Shown: positions 18,497 through 26,856, counted from the first letter of the stretch. The stretch is DNA of 64,000 nt from Gordonia sp. SL306 (GCF_026625785.1 NZ_CP113063.1:2728001-2792000); one strand, 5' to 3'. The notes: a model not told the origin generated them from the letters alone. Made by a program: numbers and translations.

Positions 18497-19521
18497 CCGT
18501 CACCGACGGACGATCTGAGATCGTTGCGGGCCAGCATCTCTCGGGCCCGGTCGACCACCTGGCCAATCTGCCGTGGCCGTTCCCCGACGACCTCGCGGAG
18601 TTCCGGTACAGCGTCAATGTGGAGCCCGCTCGTGTCCCTCGGACCACTCAGGGCGGCGAATGGGGACGACACATCGTGGATCTCGGTGGAGCCGAGTATC
18701 CGGCCATCATGGCCGAACGCCGCCGGATACTCGATGCGGACCCGCACCGCATCAAGGTCCGTCGTGGAATGGGGCTGGCCTGCTGGGATCTGCTGCTCTA
18801 CTACCTGCGTGATCTCTCGATAGGTCATCCCGACGTGATGGAACTGACCGAGTACGGCGATGCCCGATTCCATTGGCGCAACGACCTGCTCGGAACGAGC
18901 CAGTACTTCGTGCTGAACGACGATGCGTCCCTGCCCCGCGGTCCGCTCGACTTCCTGGCGCGCGAGGTCCCAGACGACCTGCTGCTGGTGATCGAGCGCG
19001 ATGGGCGACTGCATTTCGACGCGGGCGCTGTCACATTCGCTGCCGCGTGGTCGGTCTCCTTCGACGTCGGCATGGACATGTACGAGATCCACGCACCGGT
19101 GCCGGGGCTGATCCGCGAGGGAGTGGTGGCGCGGGCCGAGCAGTTCCTCCGGCGATTGCCGGCCGATCAGGTCTACCGTCGGGTGAACTGGACTTTGTCG
19201 GCGTCGGATTCGCCCACGCTCGACGTGAGTCTCGAAGAGTTGCCGCAGTGGCGGGACGACATCCCCCGAATGGTCGGCGACAAGGACTTCGGGCGCGCTC
19301 GCCTGCGCATCGAGCTCGAACACTTCATCCGGCTCCCGATGACGGGTGCCGTCACCTTCAACATCCGTACCTTCATGGCGTCGCTGGAAGAGGTCAGGCG
19401 TATCCCGGCGTGGGCCGAGCAACTCGCAACCGTGATCGAGACCCTGAGTGAACCCATCGCCGCCTACAAGGGGTTCCTCGATTACCGCGACGACGTGGTC
19501 GCGTACCTCCGCGGGCGCTGA
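18493..19521 (+). CDS. Heme-dependent oxidative N-demethylase alpha subunit, copy 2
   Basis: 342-residue DUF3445/HODM alpha-like protein homologous to residues 1-330 of the fused protein upstream. Shared blocks include NVEPA, FHWRNDLL, FDVGMDMYEIHAPVP (IHAPVP at 199-204), RRVNWTLS and GAVTFNIRTFM. It ends at the alpha domain, with no DmmA-like extension. GTG 18493 overlaps the preceding stop; the frame stays open far upstream but only as a shadow. The sequence differs enough from alpha 1 that the two may prefer different methylated amines; this is inference. The Amt gene follows after 66 nt. Confidence 0.84.
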   Translation: MTVTDGRSEIVAGQHLSGPVDHLANLPWPFPDDLAEFRYSVNVEPARVPRTTQGGEWGRHIVDLGGAEYPAIMAERRRILDADPHRIKVRRGMGLACWDLLLYYLRDLSIGHPDVMELTEYGDARFHWRNDLLGTSQYFVLNDDASLPRGPLDFLAREVPDDLLLVIERDGRLHFDAGAVTFAAAWSVSFDVGMDMYEIHAPVPGLIREGVVARAEQFLRRLPADQVYRRVNWTLSASDSPTLDVSLEELPQWRDDIPRMVGDKDFGRARLRIELEHFIRLPMTGAVTFNIRTFMASLEEVRRIPAWAEQLATVIETLSEPIAAYKGFLDYRDDVVAYLRGR

Positions 19522-19587
19522 CGCCCGAACATCCATCCGCCATCCGTCCACCCGGTCCACCGTCAACTCACACCGAAAGACACACTC

Positions 19588-20946
19588 ATGGAAGCAGTTC
19601 TCTCCGCGCACGCGGACCTGTCCTGGATGCTCGCGGCATTCGTCTTCGTCCTGCTCATGTTTCCCGGCCTGGCGCTCTACTACGGCGGCATGGTCGGCGC
19701 GCGCAACGTCCTCAACATGATGACGATGGTGCTGGCGACCCTCGGTATCACCTGCGTCCTCTACGTCCTGTTCGGGTACGGGCTGGTCTCCGGGCCGTCG
19801 GTGAAGGGCTGGGGGATCATCGGGAACCCGGCCGATTACATCGGACTGGGCAAGTGGATGTCCGACGACGGGTCCGGGGGTATCCAGGTCCTCTACGTCG
19901 CCGCCTGGTTCATCCTGTTCGCCGCGATCACCGTGGCGATCGTCGCCAGCGGTGCCGCCGGCCGGATGAAGTTCACCGCGTGGCTGGTGTTCGCACCGAT
20001 CTGGCTGACACTGGTCTACTTCCCGGTCGCACACTGGGTGTTCGCCGCCGACGGTGACGGCTACAGCGGCGGTTTCCTGTTGAACGACATCAAGATCCAC
20101 GACTACGCCGGTGGGACCGCGGTGCACATGAACTCCGGTGTCGCGGCCCTCGCGCTGGCTCTGGTGCTCGGTGCACGGCATCGGCGGATGGAACGACCGC
20201 ACAATGTCCCGCTGGCGTTGCTGGGCGGCGGCATCCTGTGGTTCGGCTGGTTCGGCTTCAATGGAAGCTGCGCGGGCGGCGCAAACTTCCTCACCCAGTT
20301 CGTCATCCTCAACACGTTGCTCGCGGGTGGGGCCGGCATGATCGGCTTCTGCATCATCGAGCGCATCCGTGAAGGTCACGTGACGTCTCTGGGCATGATG
20401 ACCGGAGCCATCGCGGGACTCGTCGGCATCACGCCGTCGGCAAACACGATGAGCCCCGTCGGTGCGCTCGGCGTCGGGATCGTCGCAAGCGCCGTGGTCG
20501 CCCTGTGCCTGAGCTTCAAGAGCAAGTTCAAGGTCGACGACACCCTCGACGCGTTCGCCGTGCACGGTATCGGCGGCATCGTCGGCACTCTCTGCATCGT
20601 CCTGTTCGCGTCGGGCTCTGCACCGGCGGGGGTCCAGGGCATCCTGTTCGGCGGCGACTTCGGGGTCTTGTGGCGCGAACTCGCCGGCATCGTCATCACC
20701 TGCACCTACTCGTTCGTGATGACCTGGCTGATCGCCAAGGCCCTCGACAAGGTCATGGGGTTGCGGGTGGACGAGGAAACCGAGATGACCGGCCTGGACT
20801 CGACCATTCACGCCGAGACGGCATATGAGATCCCGGCAGCCGGTGTCGGTCACGGTTCCGGATTGACGGAGGCCATGATCGGGCGGGCCTCGGCGGCCGA
20901 GCCGGAGGACGTCACACAACCTTCCCGAGGCCTCGCGACCTCCTGA
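19588..20946 (+). CDS. amt: Amt-family ammonium/methylammonium transporter
   Basis: 452-residue channel-like transporter with about 11 transmembrane helices. The family's hallmark segments are present: GLALYYGGMV in helix 1, FAAITVAIVASG, DYAGGTAVHMNSG with a pore His, WFGWFGFNGSC, and AVHGIGGIVGT with the second pore His. The C-terminal cytoplasmic tail (about 65 residues) is long. Placed between the N-demethylase genes and gmaS, it probably takes up ammonium or methylammonium or retrieves leaked methylamine. A strong terminator hairpin follows. Confidence 0.92.
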   Translation: MEAVLSAHADLSWMLAAFVFVLLMFPGLALYYGGMVGARNVLNMMTMVLATLGITCVLYVLFGYGLVSGPSVKGWGIIGNPADYIGLGKWMSDDGSGGIQVLYVAAWFILFAAITVAIVASGAAGRMKFTAWLVFAPIWLTLVYFPVAHWVFAADGDGYSGGFLLNDIKIHDYAGGTAVHMNSGVAALALALVLGARHRRMERPHNVPLALLGGGILWFGWFGFNGSCAGGANFLTQFVILNTLLAGGAGMIGFCIIERIREGHVTSLGMMTGAIAGLVGITPSANTMSPVGALGVGIVASAVVALCLSFKSKFKVDDTLDAFAVHGIGGIVGTLCIVLFASGSAPAGVQGILFGGDFGVLWRELAGIVITCTYSFVMTWLIAKALDKVMGLRVDEETEMTGLDSTIHAETAYEIPAAGVGHGSGLTEAMIGRASAAEPEDVTQPSRGLATS

Positions 20947-20959
20947 GTGACCGGTGCAC

Positions 20960-20997
20960 AGCTCCCCTTCCTCCCCTCGCGGGGAGGGAGGGGAGCT
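20960..20997 (+). terminator. Strong hairpin terminator after amt
   Basis: A 17-bp stem from AGCTCCCCTTCCTCCCC with a TCGC loop and its complement (one G-T pair), 13 nt after the amt stop. It closes the first transcription unit of the methylated-amine island. Confidence 0.7.
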
Positions 20998-21031
20998 CTC
21001 TCGTTCCGACCCTCGCAAGCGACACCAACAG

Positions 21032-21058
21032 CTCACGCCGGCGTAACGGGATCGAAAC
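21032..21058 (+). promoter_or_regulatory. GlnR-like half-sites upstream of the GmaS-like gene
   Basis: CTCAC (21032-21036), GTAAC (21043-21047) and GAAAC (21054-21058) follow each other with exact 6-nt gaps. GTAAC-N6-GAAAC matches the actinobacterial GlnR box (gTnAC-N6-GaAAC). This would place the ligase and downstream genes under nitrogen control. Identification is by pattern only. Confidence 0.45.
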
Positions 21059-21067
21059 ACCGGGGCT

Positions 21068-21104
21068 GTCTACTAGAACTAGACAAAGGTTCACAACAGT
21101 AGAC
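21068..21104 (+). promoter_or_regulatory. GTCTACT/AGTAGAC inverted repeat upstream of the GmaS-like gene
   Basis: GTCTACT (21068-21074) and AGTAGAC (21098-21104) are perfect inverted copies. A smaller palindrome, GTCTA-N7-TAGAC, lies at 21068-21084 and contains CTAGAACTAG. GTCTACT is shared with the promoter of the cupin gene at the head of the island. Confidence 0.45.
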
Positions 21105-21136
21105 GTGCTGAACGCATCGCCCTCACCTGGAGAGAC

Positions 21137-22489
21137 ATGACCATGACCGACACCCACGACCTCGCCGACCTCTGTGCGGCCGCCGGGACGAAGTTCATCC
21201 TGGCCCTCTTCGTCGATCTTCGGGGCAAGCCGTGCGCCAAACTCGTGCCGGTCGAGGCGGTCGACGAACTCGCCACCGACGGTGTGGGTTTCGCCGGCTA
21301 CGCGGTGGGGGCCATCGGCCAGGAGCCCAAGGATCCCGATCTGATGGCGATCCCGGACACCTCGTCGTTCCTGCCCATCCCGTTCATCAAGGAGGGCCTC
21401 GCGATCGTCCACTGCGACCCGCACGTGGAGGGCAAGCCGTGGCCGTTCGCGCCGCGCAACATCCTCAAGTCGCTGGTGGCACAGGCCGCCGACGCCGGGT
21501 TCGAGCCATGGGTCGGCGCCGAGGTCGAGTACTTCCTCCTCAAGCGCGGCACCGACGGCTCGCTGATCACCGCCGACGCCGCCGACGACTCCGACCAGCC
21601 CTGTTACGACGTTCGCGGGCTGACCCGCATGTACGACCATCTGACCGCCGTGTCGACCGCCATGAATCAGCTCGGGTGGGGCAACTACGCCAACGACCAC
21701 GAGGACGGCAACGGTCAGTTCGAGCAGAACTTCACGTATGCCGAAGCGCTGACCACGGCTGACCGGGTCATCACGCTGCGCTACCTGCTCTCGACCATCG
21801 CCGCCGAACGCGGGATGGTCGCGACCTTCATGCCCAAGCCGTTCGCCGAACGCACCGGCTCCGGGCTGCACCTGCATCTCTCGCTGACGTCGGGCGGGGC
21901 GCCGGTGTTCGCGGGCTCGCCGGACGAGGACGAGCGGGGTCTCGGCCTCTCGCCCACCGCTTACGGGTTCGTCGGGGGAGTGCTCGAACACGCGTCTGCC
22001 CTGCAGGCGGTGATGGCACCAACGGTCAACTCGTACAAGAGAACCGGCGCCACCGCGACCCGATCGGGCGCATCCTGGGCGCCTCGTCGGCCGACCTATG
22101 GCGGCAACGACCGCACGCACTACGTCCGGGTCCCCGACGACCAGCGTGTCGAGCTGCGTGGTGGGGACGGTTCGGCGAACCCCTATCTCGCCATCGCGGC
22201 CGCGCTCGGAGCCGGGCTCGACGGCATCAAGCGCAGTCTCGACCCCGGTGCGATCGGCACCTGCCCCGATCATCTCGGAGCCTTGCCGCTCACCCTGTTA
22301 CACGCCGTTGAAGCCCTCGACGACGATGCGGTGGTCAGCGGGGTGCTGGACGCAGCGGTGCCGGATGACTGGGCCGACGGCAACGCTCCTGTGTCGGAAT
22401 ACTTCTCGCGCCTCAAGCGAGAGGAATTCTTCGCCTGGCATGCCACGGTGTCGCCGTGGGAGATCGACAACTACCTGACCGCCTTCTGA
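21137..22489 (+). CDS. gmaS: Gamma-glutamylmethylamide synthetase (type III glutamine synthetase-like)
   Basis: 450-residue glutamine-synthetase-fold ligase of the GlnT/GmaS branch. It is inferred to join methylamine to glutamate with ATP, giving gamma-glutamylmethylamide. Motifs: GAEVEYFLL and NGQFEQNF (glutamate and metal binding), HLHLSLT, NSYKRTGATAT (ATP loop), and VELRGGDGSANPYLAIAAAL near the C-terminus. The function is taken from context, since three N-methylglutamate-synthase-like genes follow 19 nt downstream; sequence alone would also allow a glutamine synthetase homologue. GGAGAG precedes ATG 21137 closely; ATG 21143 is an alternative start. Confidence 0.85.
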   Translation: MTMTDTHDLADLCAAAGTKFILALFVDLRGKPCAKLVPVEAVDELATDGVGFAGYAVGAIGQEPKDPDLMAIPDTSSFLPIPFIKEGLAIVHCDPHVEGKPWPFAPRNILKSLVAQAADAGFEPWVGAEVEYFLLKRGTDGSLITADAADDSDQPCYDVRGLTRMYDHLTAVSTAMNQLGWGNYANDHEDGNGQFEQNFTYAEALTTADRVITLRYLLSTIAAERGMVATFMPKPFAERTGSGLHLHLSLTSGGAPVFAGSPDEDERGLGLSPTAYGFVGGVLEHASALQAVMAPTVNSYKRTGATATRSGASWAPRRPTYGGNDRTHYVRVPDDQRVELRGGDGSANPYLAIAAALGAGLDGIKRSLDPGAIGTCPDHLGALPLTLLHAVEALDDDAVVSGVLDAAVPDDWADGNAPVSEYFSRLKREEFFAWHATVSPWEIDNYLTAF

Positions 22490-22508
22490 CACGAGGAAGA
22501 GACAAGAC

Positions 22509-23408
22509 ATGTGCGGAATCGTCGGGTTGCACCTGCGCAACCCCGAACTCCATCCCCGGCTGGGGGAATTGCTCAGCGGCATGCTGGGCGAGATGCAGGA
22601 CCGAGGCGCGGACTCGGCAGGCATCGCCGTCTACGGTGATCCGACCTGGTCCCCACCCGGCCAGGGCTGCGTCTCGATGCTCGAGACCGGTGTCGACGAC
22701 ATCGCCACCGCGGCAGCCGCCGTGAGCGATGCACTCGGATCACCCGTGGCCGCACAGCTGGTGGACAACACCCTCCTGCTGACGGCCGCGTCGGACTCGG
22801 AGGAGATCCTCTCGGCGGCGAGATCGGTTTACCCGGACGCTCTCGTCGCCGGATTCGGTGCCGACCTCACCGTCCTCAAAGGAGTCGGCGCGCCCCGTGA
22901 CCTGGTGCGCGCCTGGGATCTACCGAATGCAACGGGCTGGCAGGGCGTCGGGCACACCCGGATGGCGACCGAATCCGCGGTGACACCGTCGGGTGCGCAC
23001 CCCTACGCCGTCGGACCGGAGCAATGCCTGGTCCACAACGGCTCCTTCGCCAATCACGCGAGCATCCGCCGCGATCTGCGCGCCGCCGGAATCGAATTCG
23101 ACAGCGAGAACGACACCGAGGTGGGTGCCCGCTTCGTCGCGCATCAGCTCGCGCAGGGCCGGGACGTCGAGACAGCGCTGAAGGAGGTGTGTGCCACCTT
23201 CGACGGCTTTTACACGTTGCTGGTGTCGAATCACGATTCGTTTGCGGTTGTACGTGACGCCATCGCGTGCAAGCCGGCGGTGATCGCCGAGACCGACGAC
23301 TGGGTCGCCATGGCCAGCGAGTACCGCGCGCTGGCCGATCTGCCCGGTGTCGAGAACGCACGTATCTGGGAACCCGAGCCGGAGGTGGTCTACGCATGGA
23401 CACGTTGA
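22509..23408 (+). CDS. mgsA: N-methylglutamate synthase subunit A (class II glutamine amidotransferase)
   Basis: 299-residue Ntn-type glutamine amidotransferase domain. The nucleophile is Cys2 (MCGIVGLH). QDRGADSAGIAVYG and HTRMATESAVTPSGAHPY are the usual substrate loops, with HNGSFANH and DTEVGARF following. As an MgsA homologue it would supply the amidotransferase half of N-methylglutamate synthase, acting on gamma-glutamylmethylamide in place of glutamine. The next gene begins inside its last 13 nt, implying coupled translation. Confidence 0.85.
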   Translation: MCGIVGLHLRNPELHPRLGELLSGMLGEMQDRGADSAGIAVYGDPTWSPPGQGCVSMLETGVDDIATAAAAVSDALGSPVAAQLVDNTLLLTAASDSEEILSAARSVYPDALVAGFGADLTVLKGVGAPRDLVRAWDLPNATGWQGVGHTRMATESAVTPSGAHPYAVGPEQCLVHNGSFANHASIRRDLRAAGIEFDSENDTEVGARFVAHQLAQGRDVETALKEVCATFDGFYTLLVSNHDSFAVVRDAIACKPAVIAETDDWVAMASEYRALADLPGVENARIWEPEPEVVYAWTR

Positions 23409-24091
23409 ATCCCAACAACATCTTCGACCTCGCCACCACATCGCTGCGCGACGTCAACGCGGCGCTGCACAGCGACGAGATCGCCGGCGAGATCGTCGTC
23501 GAGAACCCGTCGGGTGCGCACAGCGTGGCGGCCGGGGTCAACGCGCCGGTGAAGATCACCGTCAACGGTCATGTCGGTTACTACGCCGCCGGGATGAATC
23601 AGAAGGCGGAGGTCGTGATCAACGGCAACGCCGGAACCGGTGTGGCAGAGAACATGATGAGCGGAACCGTGGTGGTCAAGGGCAACGCCTCGCAGTCCGC
23701 GGGAGCCACCGCGCACGGTGGCCTGCTCGTGGTCGAGGGCGATGCCGCGGCGAGATGCGGCATCTCGATGAAGGGCGCCGACATCGTCATCGGCGGGAAC
23801 GTCGGCCACAACAGTGCCTTCATGGCGCAGGCCGGCCGTCTGGTGATCCGCGGGAATGCCGCTGACGGACTGGGTGATTCGATCTATGAGACGCGGATCT
23901 ACGTTCGCGGGGAGGTCGGGTCGCTCGGTGCGGATTGTGTGTCGAAGCCGATGCGCGCCGAACACCTCGAGGAACTCGCCGGCCTGCTGAAGGCCGCGGG
24001 ATTCAAGGATGACGACCCCGCGGACTACACCCGCTACGGTTCCGCCCGCGAGCTCTATCACTTCCGCGTCGACAACTCGTCGGCGTACTGA
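23396..24091 (+). CDS. mgsB: N-methylglutamate synthase subunit B (glutamate synthase alpha-subunit C-terminal domain)
   Basis: 231-residue right-handed beta-helix protein equivalent to the GXGXG (GltB C-terminal) domain of glutamate synthase. The repeated glycine turns are visible: INGNAGTGVAENM, VKGNASQSAGATAHGG, IGGNVGHNSAFMAQAG, IRGNAADGLGDS. Such a domain is structural and helps form the ammonia/methylamine tunnel. ATG 23396 with GGAGGTGG just upstream overlaps the end of mgsA. A 168-nt gap carrying two inverted repeat copies separates it from mgsC, which is unusual within this operon. Confidence 0.85.
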   Translation: MDTLNPNNIFDLATTSLRDVNAALHSDEIAGEIVVENPSGAHSVAAGVNAPVKITVNGHVGYYAAGMNQKAEVVINGNAGTGVAENMMSGTVVVKGNASQSAGATAHGGLLVVEGDAAARCGISMKGADIVIGGNVGHNSAFMAQAGRLVIRGNAADGLGDSIYETRIYVRGEVGSLGADCVSKPMRAEHLEELAGLLKAAGFKDDDPADYTRYGSARELYHFRVDNSSAY

Positions 24092-24100
24092 CCGCGCGGT

Positions 24101-24235
24101 GGTCTCGATACGCCACTCACTCCGTTCGCGGCTACTCGACCGGCGGAATGGGCGCGCACACCGCTGATCCCGACCGCCCCCGGACCGCTGATCGAGTAGG
24201 CACCGAGCGTAGCGAGGCGCCGTATCGAGATCACC
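24101..24235. repeat. Family 1 repeats as an inverted pair inside the mgs operon
   Basis: A forward copy (24101-24146, GGTCTCGATACGCC to CTACTCGACCGGCGG) and a reverse copy (24185-24235, ending CGTATCGAGATCACC) face each other across 38 nt. Together they form a roughly 135-bp palindromic element with inverted ends, like a MITE. It occupies nearly all of the mgsB-mgsC gap; a hairpin in the mRNA could affect mgsC expression. Confidence 0.7.
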
Positions 24236-24259
24236 CCCCCCCAACCACCGGAGAACACC

Positions 24260-25612
24260 ATGACCGACAACCTGACCGTCGAACAGCGCGGCCTGCGTGA
24301 GTCCGCCACCTTCGACCGCACCACGATCGCCGCCATCCAGCGGGCCGCCGAGACCGGCATCTACGACATCCGCGGGTGGGGTGCCAAACGGAAGCTGCCG
24401 CATTTCGACGACCTGCTCTTCCTCGGCGCATCGATGTCGCGCTACCCGCTCGAGGGCTACCGCGAGAAGTGTGACACCGACGTCGTCCTGGGCAGCCGAA
24501 ACGCGAGATATCCGCTGCACCTGGATATCCCGGTCACCATCGCGGGCATGAGCTTCGGTGCGCTGTCCGGCCGGGCCAAGGAGGCGCTGGGCCGCGGTGC
24601 GTCGGAGGTGGGCACCTCCACCACCACCGGTGACGGCGGGATGACCACCGAAGAGCGCGGCCAGTCCAAGAACCTCGTCTACCAGTATCTGCCGTCGCGC
24701 TACGGCATGAACCCCGACGACCTGCGTCGCGCCGACGCCATCGAGATCGTGCTCGGTCAGGGCGCCAAGCCCGGCGGCGGAGGAATGTTGCTGGGACAGA
24801 AGATCTCCGCACGGGTCGCCGGAATGCGGACCCTCCCCGAGGGGATCGACCAGCGCAGCGCGTCGCGCCATCCCGACTGGACGGGTCCCGACGACCTCGC
24901 GATCAAGATCAACGAACTCCGCGAGATCACCGACTGGGAGAAGCCGATCTATGTGAAGGTCGGCGCCAGTCGCACCTACTACGACGTCAAACTCGCCGTG
25001 CATTCGGGAGCCGACGTGGTGGTGGTAGACGGCATGCAGGGGGGAACGGCCGCCACCCAGGACGTCTTCATCGAGCATGTGGGCATCCCGACCCTCGCCG
25101 CGATCCCGCAGGCGGTGCAGGCTCTTCAGGAACTCGGTGTGCACAGGTCCGGAACGAACGGAAACGGTGGAGTCCAGCTCATCGTCTCCGGTGGCATCCG
25201 CAACGGCGCCGATGTCGCGAAGGCTATGGCCCTGGGTGCCGACGCCGTCGCGATCGGCACCGCGGCCTTGATCGCACTCGGCGACAACGACCCTCGTCAT
25301 GCCGCGGAGTACGAGCAGATCGGATCGGCCGCAGGCTATTACGACGATTTCCAGGACGGCCGTGACCCGGCAGGCATCACCACGCAGGACCCGGACCTGG
25401 CCGCACGGTTCGACCCGGTCGAGGGCGGGCGCCGGCTCGCCAACTTCCTGCGGGTGATGACCATGGAGGCCCAGACGATCGCCCGCGCATGCGGCAAGGC
25501 GCACATCCGGCATCTGGAACCCGAAGACCTCGTGGCGATCTCGATCGAGGCGTCGGCGATGGCCAGGGTGCCGCTGGCGGGCACGAGCTGGATTCCCGGG
25601 GCGGGGCTGTGA
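24260..25612 (+). CDS. mgsC: N-methylglutamate synthase subunit C (FMN-dependent glutamate synthase-like)
   Basis: 450-residue flavoenzyme with the FMN-binding TIM barrel of glutamate synthase. Key segments: IAGMSFGALSGRAKEALGRG, the FMN loop GQGAKPGGGGMLLGQKI, VKVGAS, VVVDGMQGGTAA and VSGGIRNGADVAKAMALGADAV. It is the synthase subunit that would condense the methylamino group with 2-oxoglutarate to give N-methylglutamate. The usual cysteine cluster of GltB is not evident, so the electron source is unclear. It follows the repeat pair at 24101-24235 and overlaps the next gene by GTGA (25609-25612). Confidence 0.85.
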   Translation: MTDNLTVEQRGLRESATFDRTTIAAIQRAAETGIYDIRGWGAKRKLPHFDDLLFLGASMSRYPLEGYREKCDTDVVLGSRNARYPLHLDIPVTIAGMSFGALSGRAKEALGRGASEVGTSTTTGDGGMTTEERGQSKNLVYQYLPSRYGMNPDDLRRADAIEIVLGQGAKPGGGGMLLGQKISARVAGMRTLPEGIDQRSASRHPDWTGPDDLAIKINELREITDWEKPIYVKVGASRTYYDVKLAVHSGADVVVVDGMQGGTAATQDVFIEHVGIPTLAAIPQAVQALQELGVHRSGTNGNGGVQLIVSGGIRNGADVAKAMALGADAVAIGTAALIALGDNDPRHAAEYEQIGSAAGYYDDFQDGRDPAGITTQDPDLAARFDPVEGGRRLANFLRVMTMEAQTIARACGKAHIRHLEPEDLVAISIEASAMARVPLAGTSWIPGAGL

Positions 25613-26808
25613 ACGCACGCGGCGGTGACACCGCATCGATCGTCATCGTCGGAGGCGGGCTGGAAGGAGTCGCCGCCGCGTGGGCGCTCGGTCAGCGGGG
25701 TATCACCGACGTCGTCGTGTGTGAACGCGACACCGTCGGCGCCGGGATGACCGGCAAATCGTCGGGGATCGTGCGCTGCCACTACGGCGTGAGTTCGCTT
25801 GCCGCGATGGCGGCGACGGGTCTCGAGGTGTTCGAGAAGGCCGAGGAGATCTTCGGTACCGACATCGGGTTCCGCCAGACGGGCTACGTCGTCGGAGTGG
25901 GGGCGGCCAACGTCGACAATCTCCGAAAGAGCCTTGCGGCGCAGCGTGAGGTCGGGGTGCAGACCGAGGAGATCGATCGTTCCGACGTCGCTGAGCTCTG
26001 GCCGGCCGCCGATCTCGACCCGTTCGCCGCGTTCGGGTGGGAGGAGCGCGGAGGCTATGGCGACGCCTATCAGACCGCCCAGGCGTTCGCTGGGTCGGCG
26101 CGTGCCGCAGGCATCCGGATCCGGCAGTCCACCGCGGTGACGAGACTGCTCGTGGACGGCGAGAAGGTCACCGGTGTGCAGCTCGCCGACGGTTCGACGA
26201 TCTCCGCGGACATCGTCGTCGTCGCGATCGGTGTGTGGACGCGGCCGTTTCTGGCCGCGCACGGCATCGATGTCCCGATCGAGGTGCACAGGGAGCAGAT
26301 CGTGATGATCCATCCGGGCATCGAACTCGGGCCGGTGCCGGTGTTCTCCGATCTCGTCTCGCTGCAATACGTGCGGCCAGACGTGCGCGGTGAAATCCTC
26401 TTCGGCAACAGCGACCTGGCCGAGCTCGAGGACGCCGACGCGGACAATTACCTCAATCGCGCCGACGAGGCCTTCCTCGACCTCACCGTCGACAAGGTCG
26501 GCACGCGCTTCCCGGCGTTCACCGACGCGGCGATCACCAGCAGCTATGCCGGATGCTACGACGTGACGCCCGACTGGAACCCGATCATCTCGGCCGGTCC
26601 GCTCGACGGCCTGGTCATCGCGGCAGGGTTCAGCGGACACGGTTTCAAGATCTCGCCGGCCGTCGGACGCCTCGTCGCCGACATCGTTGTCGACGGGCAC
26701 AGTACCGACCCGAGGGTCCCGGAGACCGACTTCCGGCTGTCACGGTTCGCCGAGGGTGATCCGCTCACGTCCCGGTTCCCGTATGTGGGTGCGGGCGAGA
26801 TGCGCTGA
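25609..26808 (+). CDS. Sarcosine-oxidase-like FAD oxidoreductase, candidate N-methylglutamate dehydrogenase
   Basis: 399-residue DAO/SoxB-type flavoprotein. The dinucleotide motif IVIVGGGLEGVAAAWALG is at the N-terminus; VGAGMTGKSSGIVRCHYG follows, where sarcosine-oxidase relatives bind FAD; the C-terminal GFSGHGFKISPAVGRLVAD is the conserved FAD/substrate loop. It overlaps mgsC by GTGA, so it is translated with the synthase and most simply oxidises N-methylglutamate to glutamate plus formaldehyde. Known N-methylglutamate dehydrogenases have four subunits (MgdABCD); the other three are not in this window. Oxidation of another N-methyl amino acid is an alternative. Confidence 0.78.
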   Translation: MNARGGDTASIVIVGGGLEGVAAAWALGQRGITDVVVCERDTVGAGMTGKSSGIVRCHYGVSSLAAMAATGLEVFEKAEEIFGTDIGFRQTGYVVGVGAANVDNLRKSLAAQREVGVQTEEIDRSDVAELWPAADLDPFAAFGWEERGGYGDAYQTAQAFAGSARAAGIRIRQSTAVTRLLVDGEKVTGVQLADGSTISADIVVVAIGVWTRPFLAAHGIDVPIEVHREQIVMIHPGIELGPVPVFSDLVSLQYVRPDVRGEILFGNSDLAELEDADADNYLNRADEAFLDLTVDKVGTRFPAFTDAAITSSYAGCYDVTPDWNPIISAGPLDGLVIAAGFSGHGFKISPAVGRLVADIVVDGHSTDPRVPETDFRLSRFAEGDPLTSRFPYVGAGEMR

Positions 26809-26856
26809 CGGGCCCCGCGCCCGGCCCCGGCCCCGCCCTCGCTCCCGGCCCTCGCT

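Noticed and set aside
18349-21060. Very long minus-strand open frame (about 900 codons) opposite the N-demethylase and amt genes
   Set aside because: It lies antisense to clearly conserved genes, has no family motifs and reflects high GC content.
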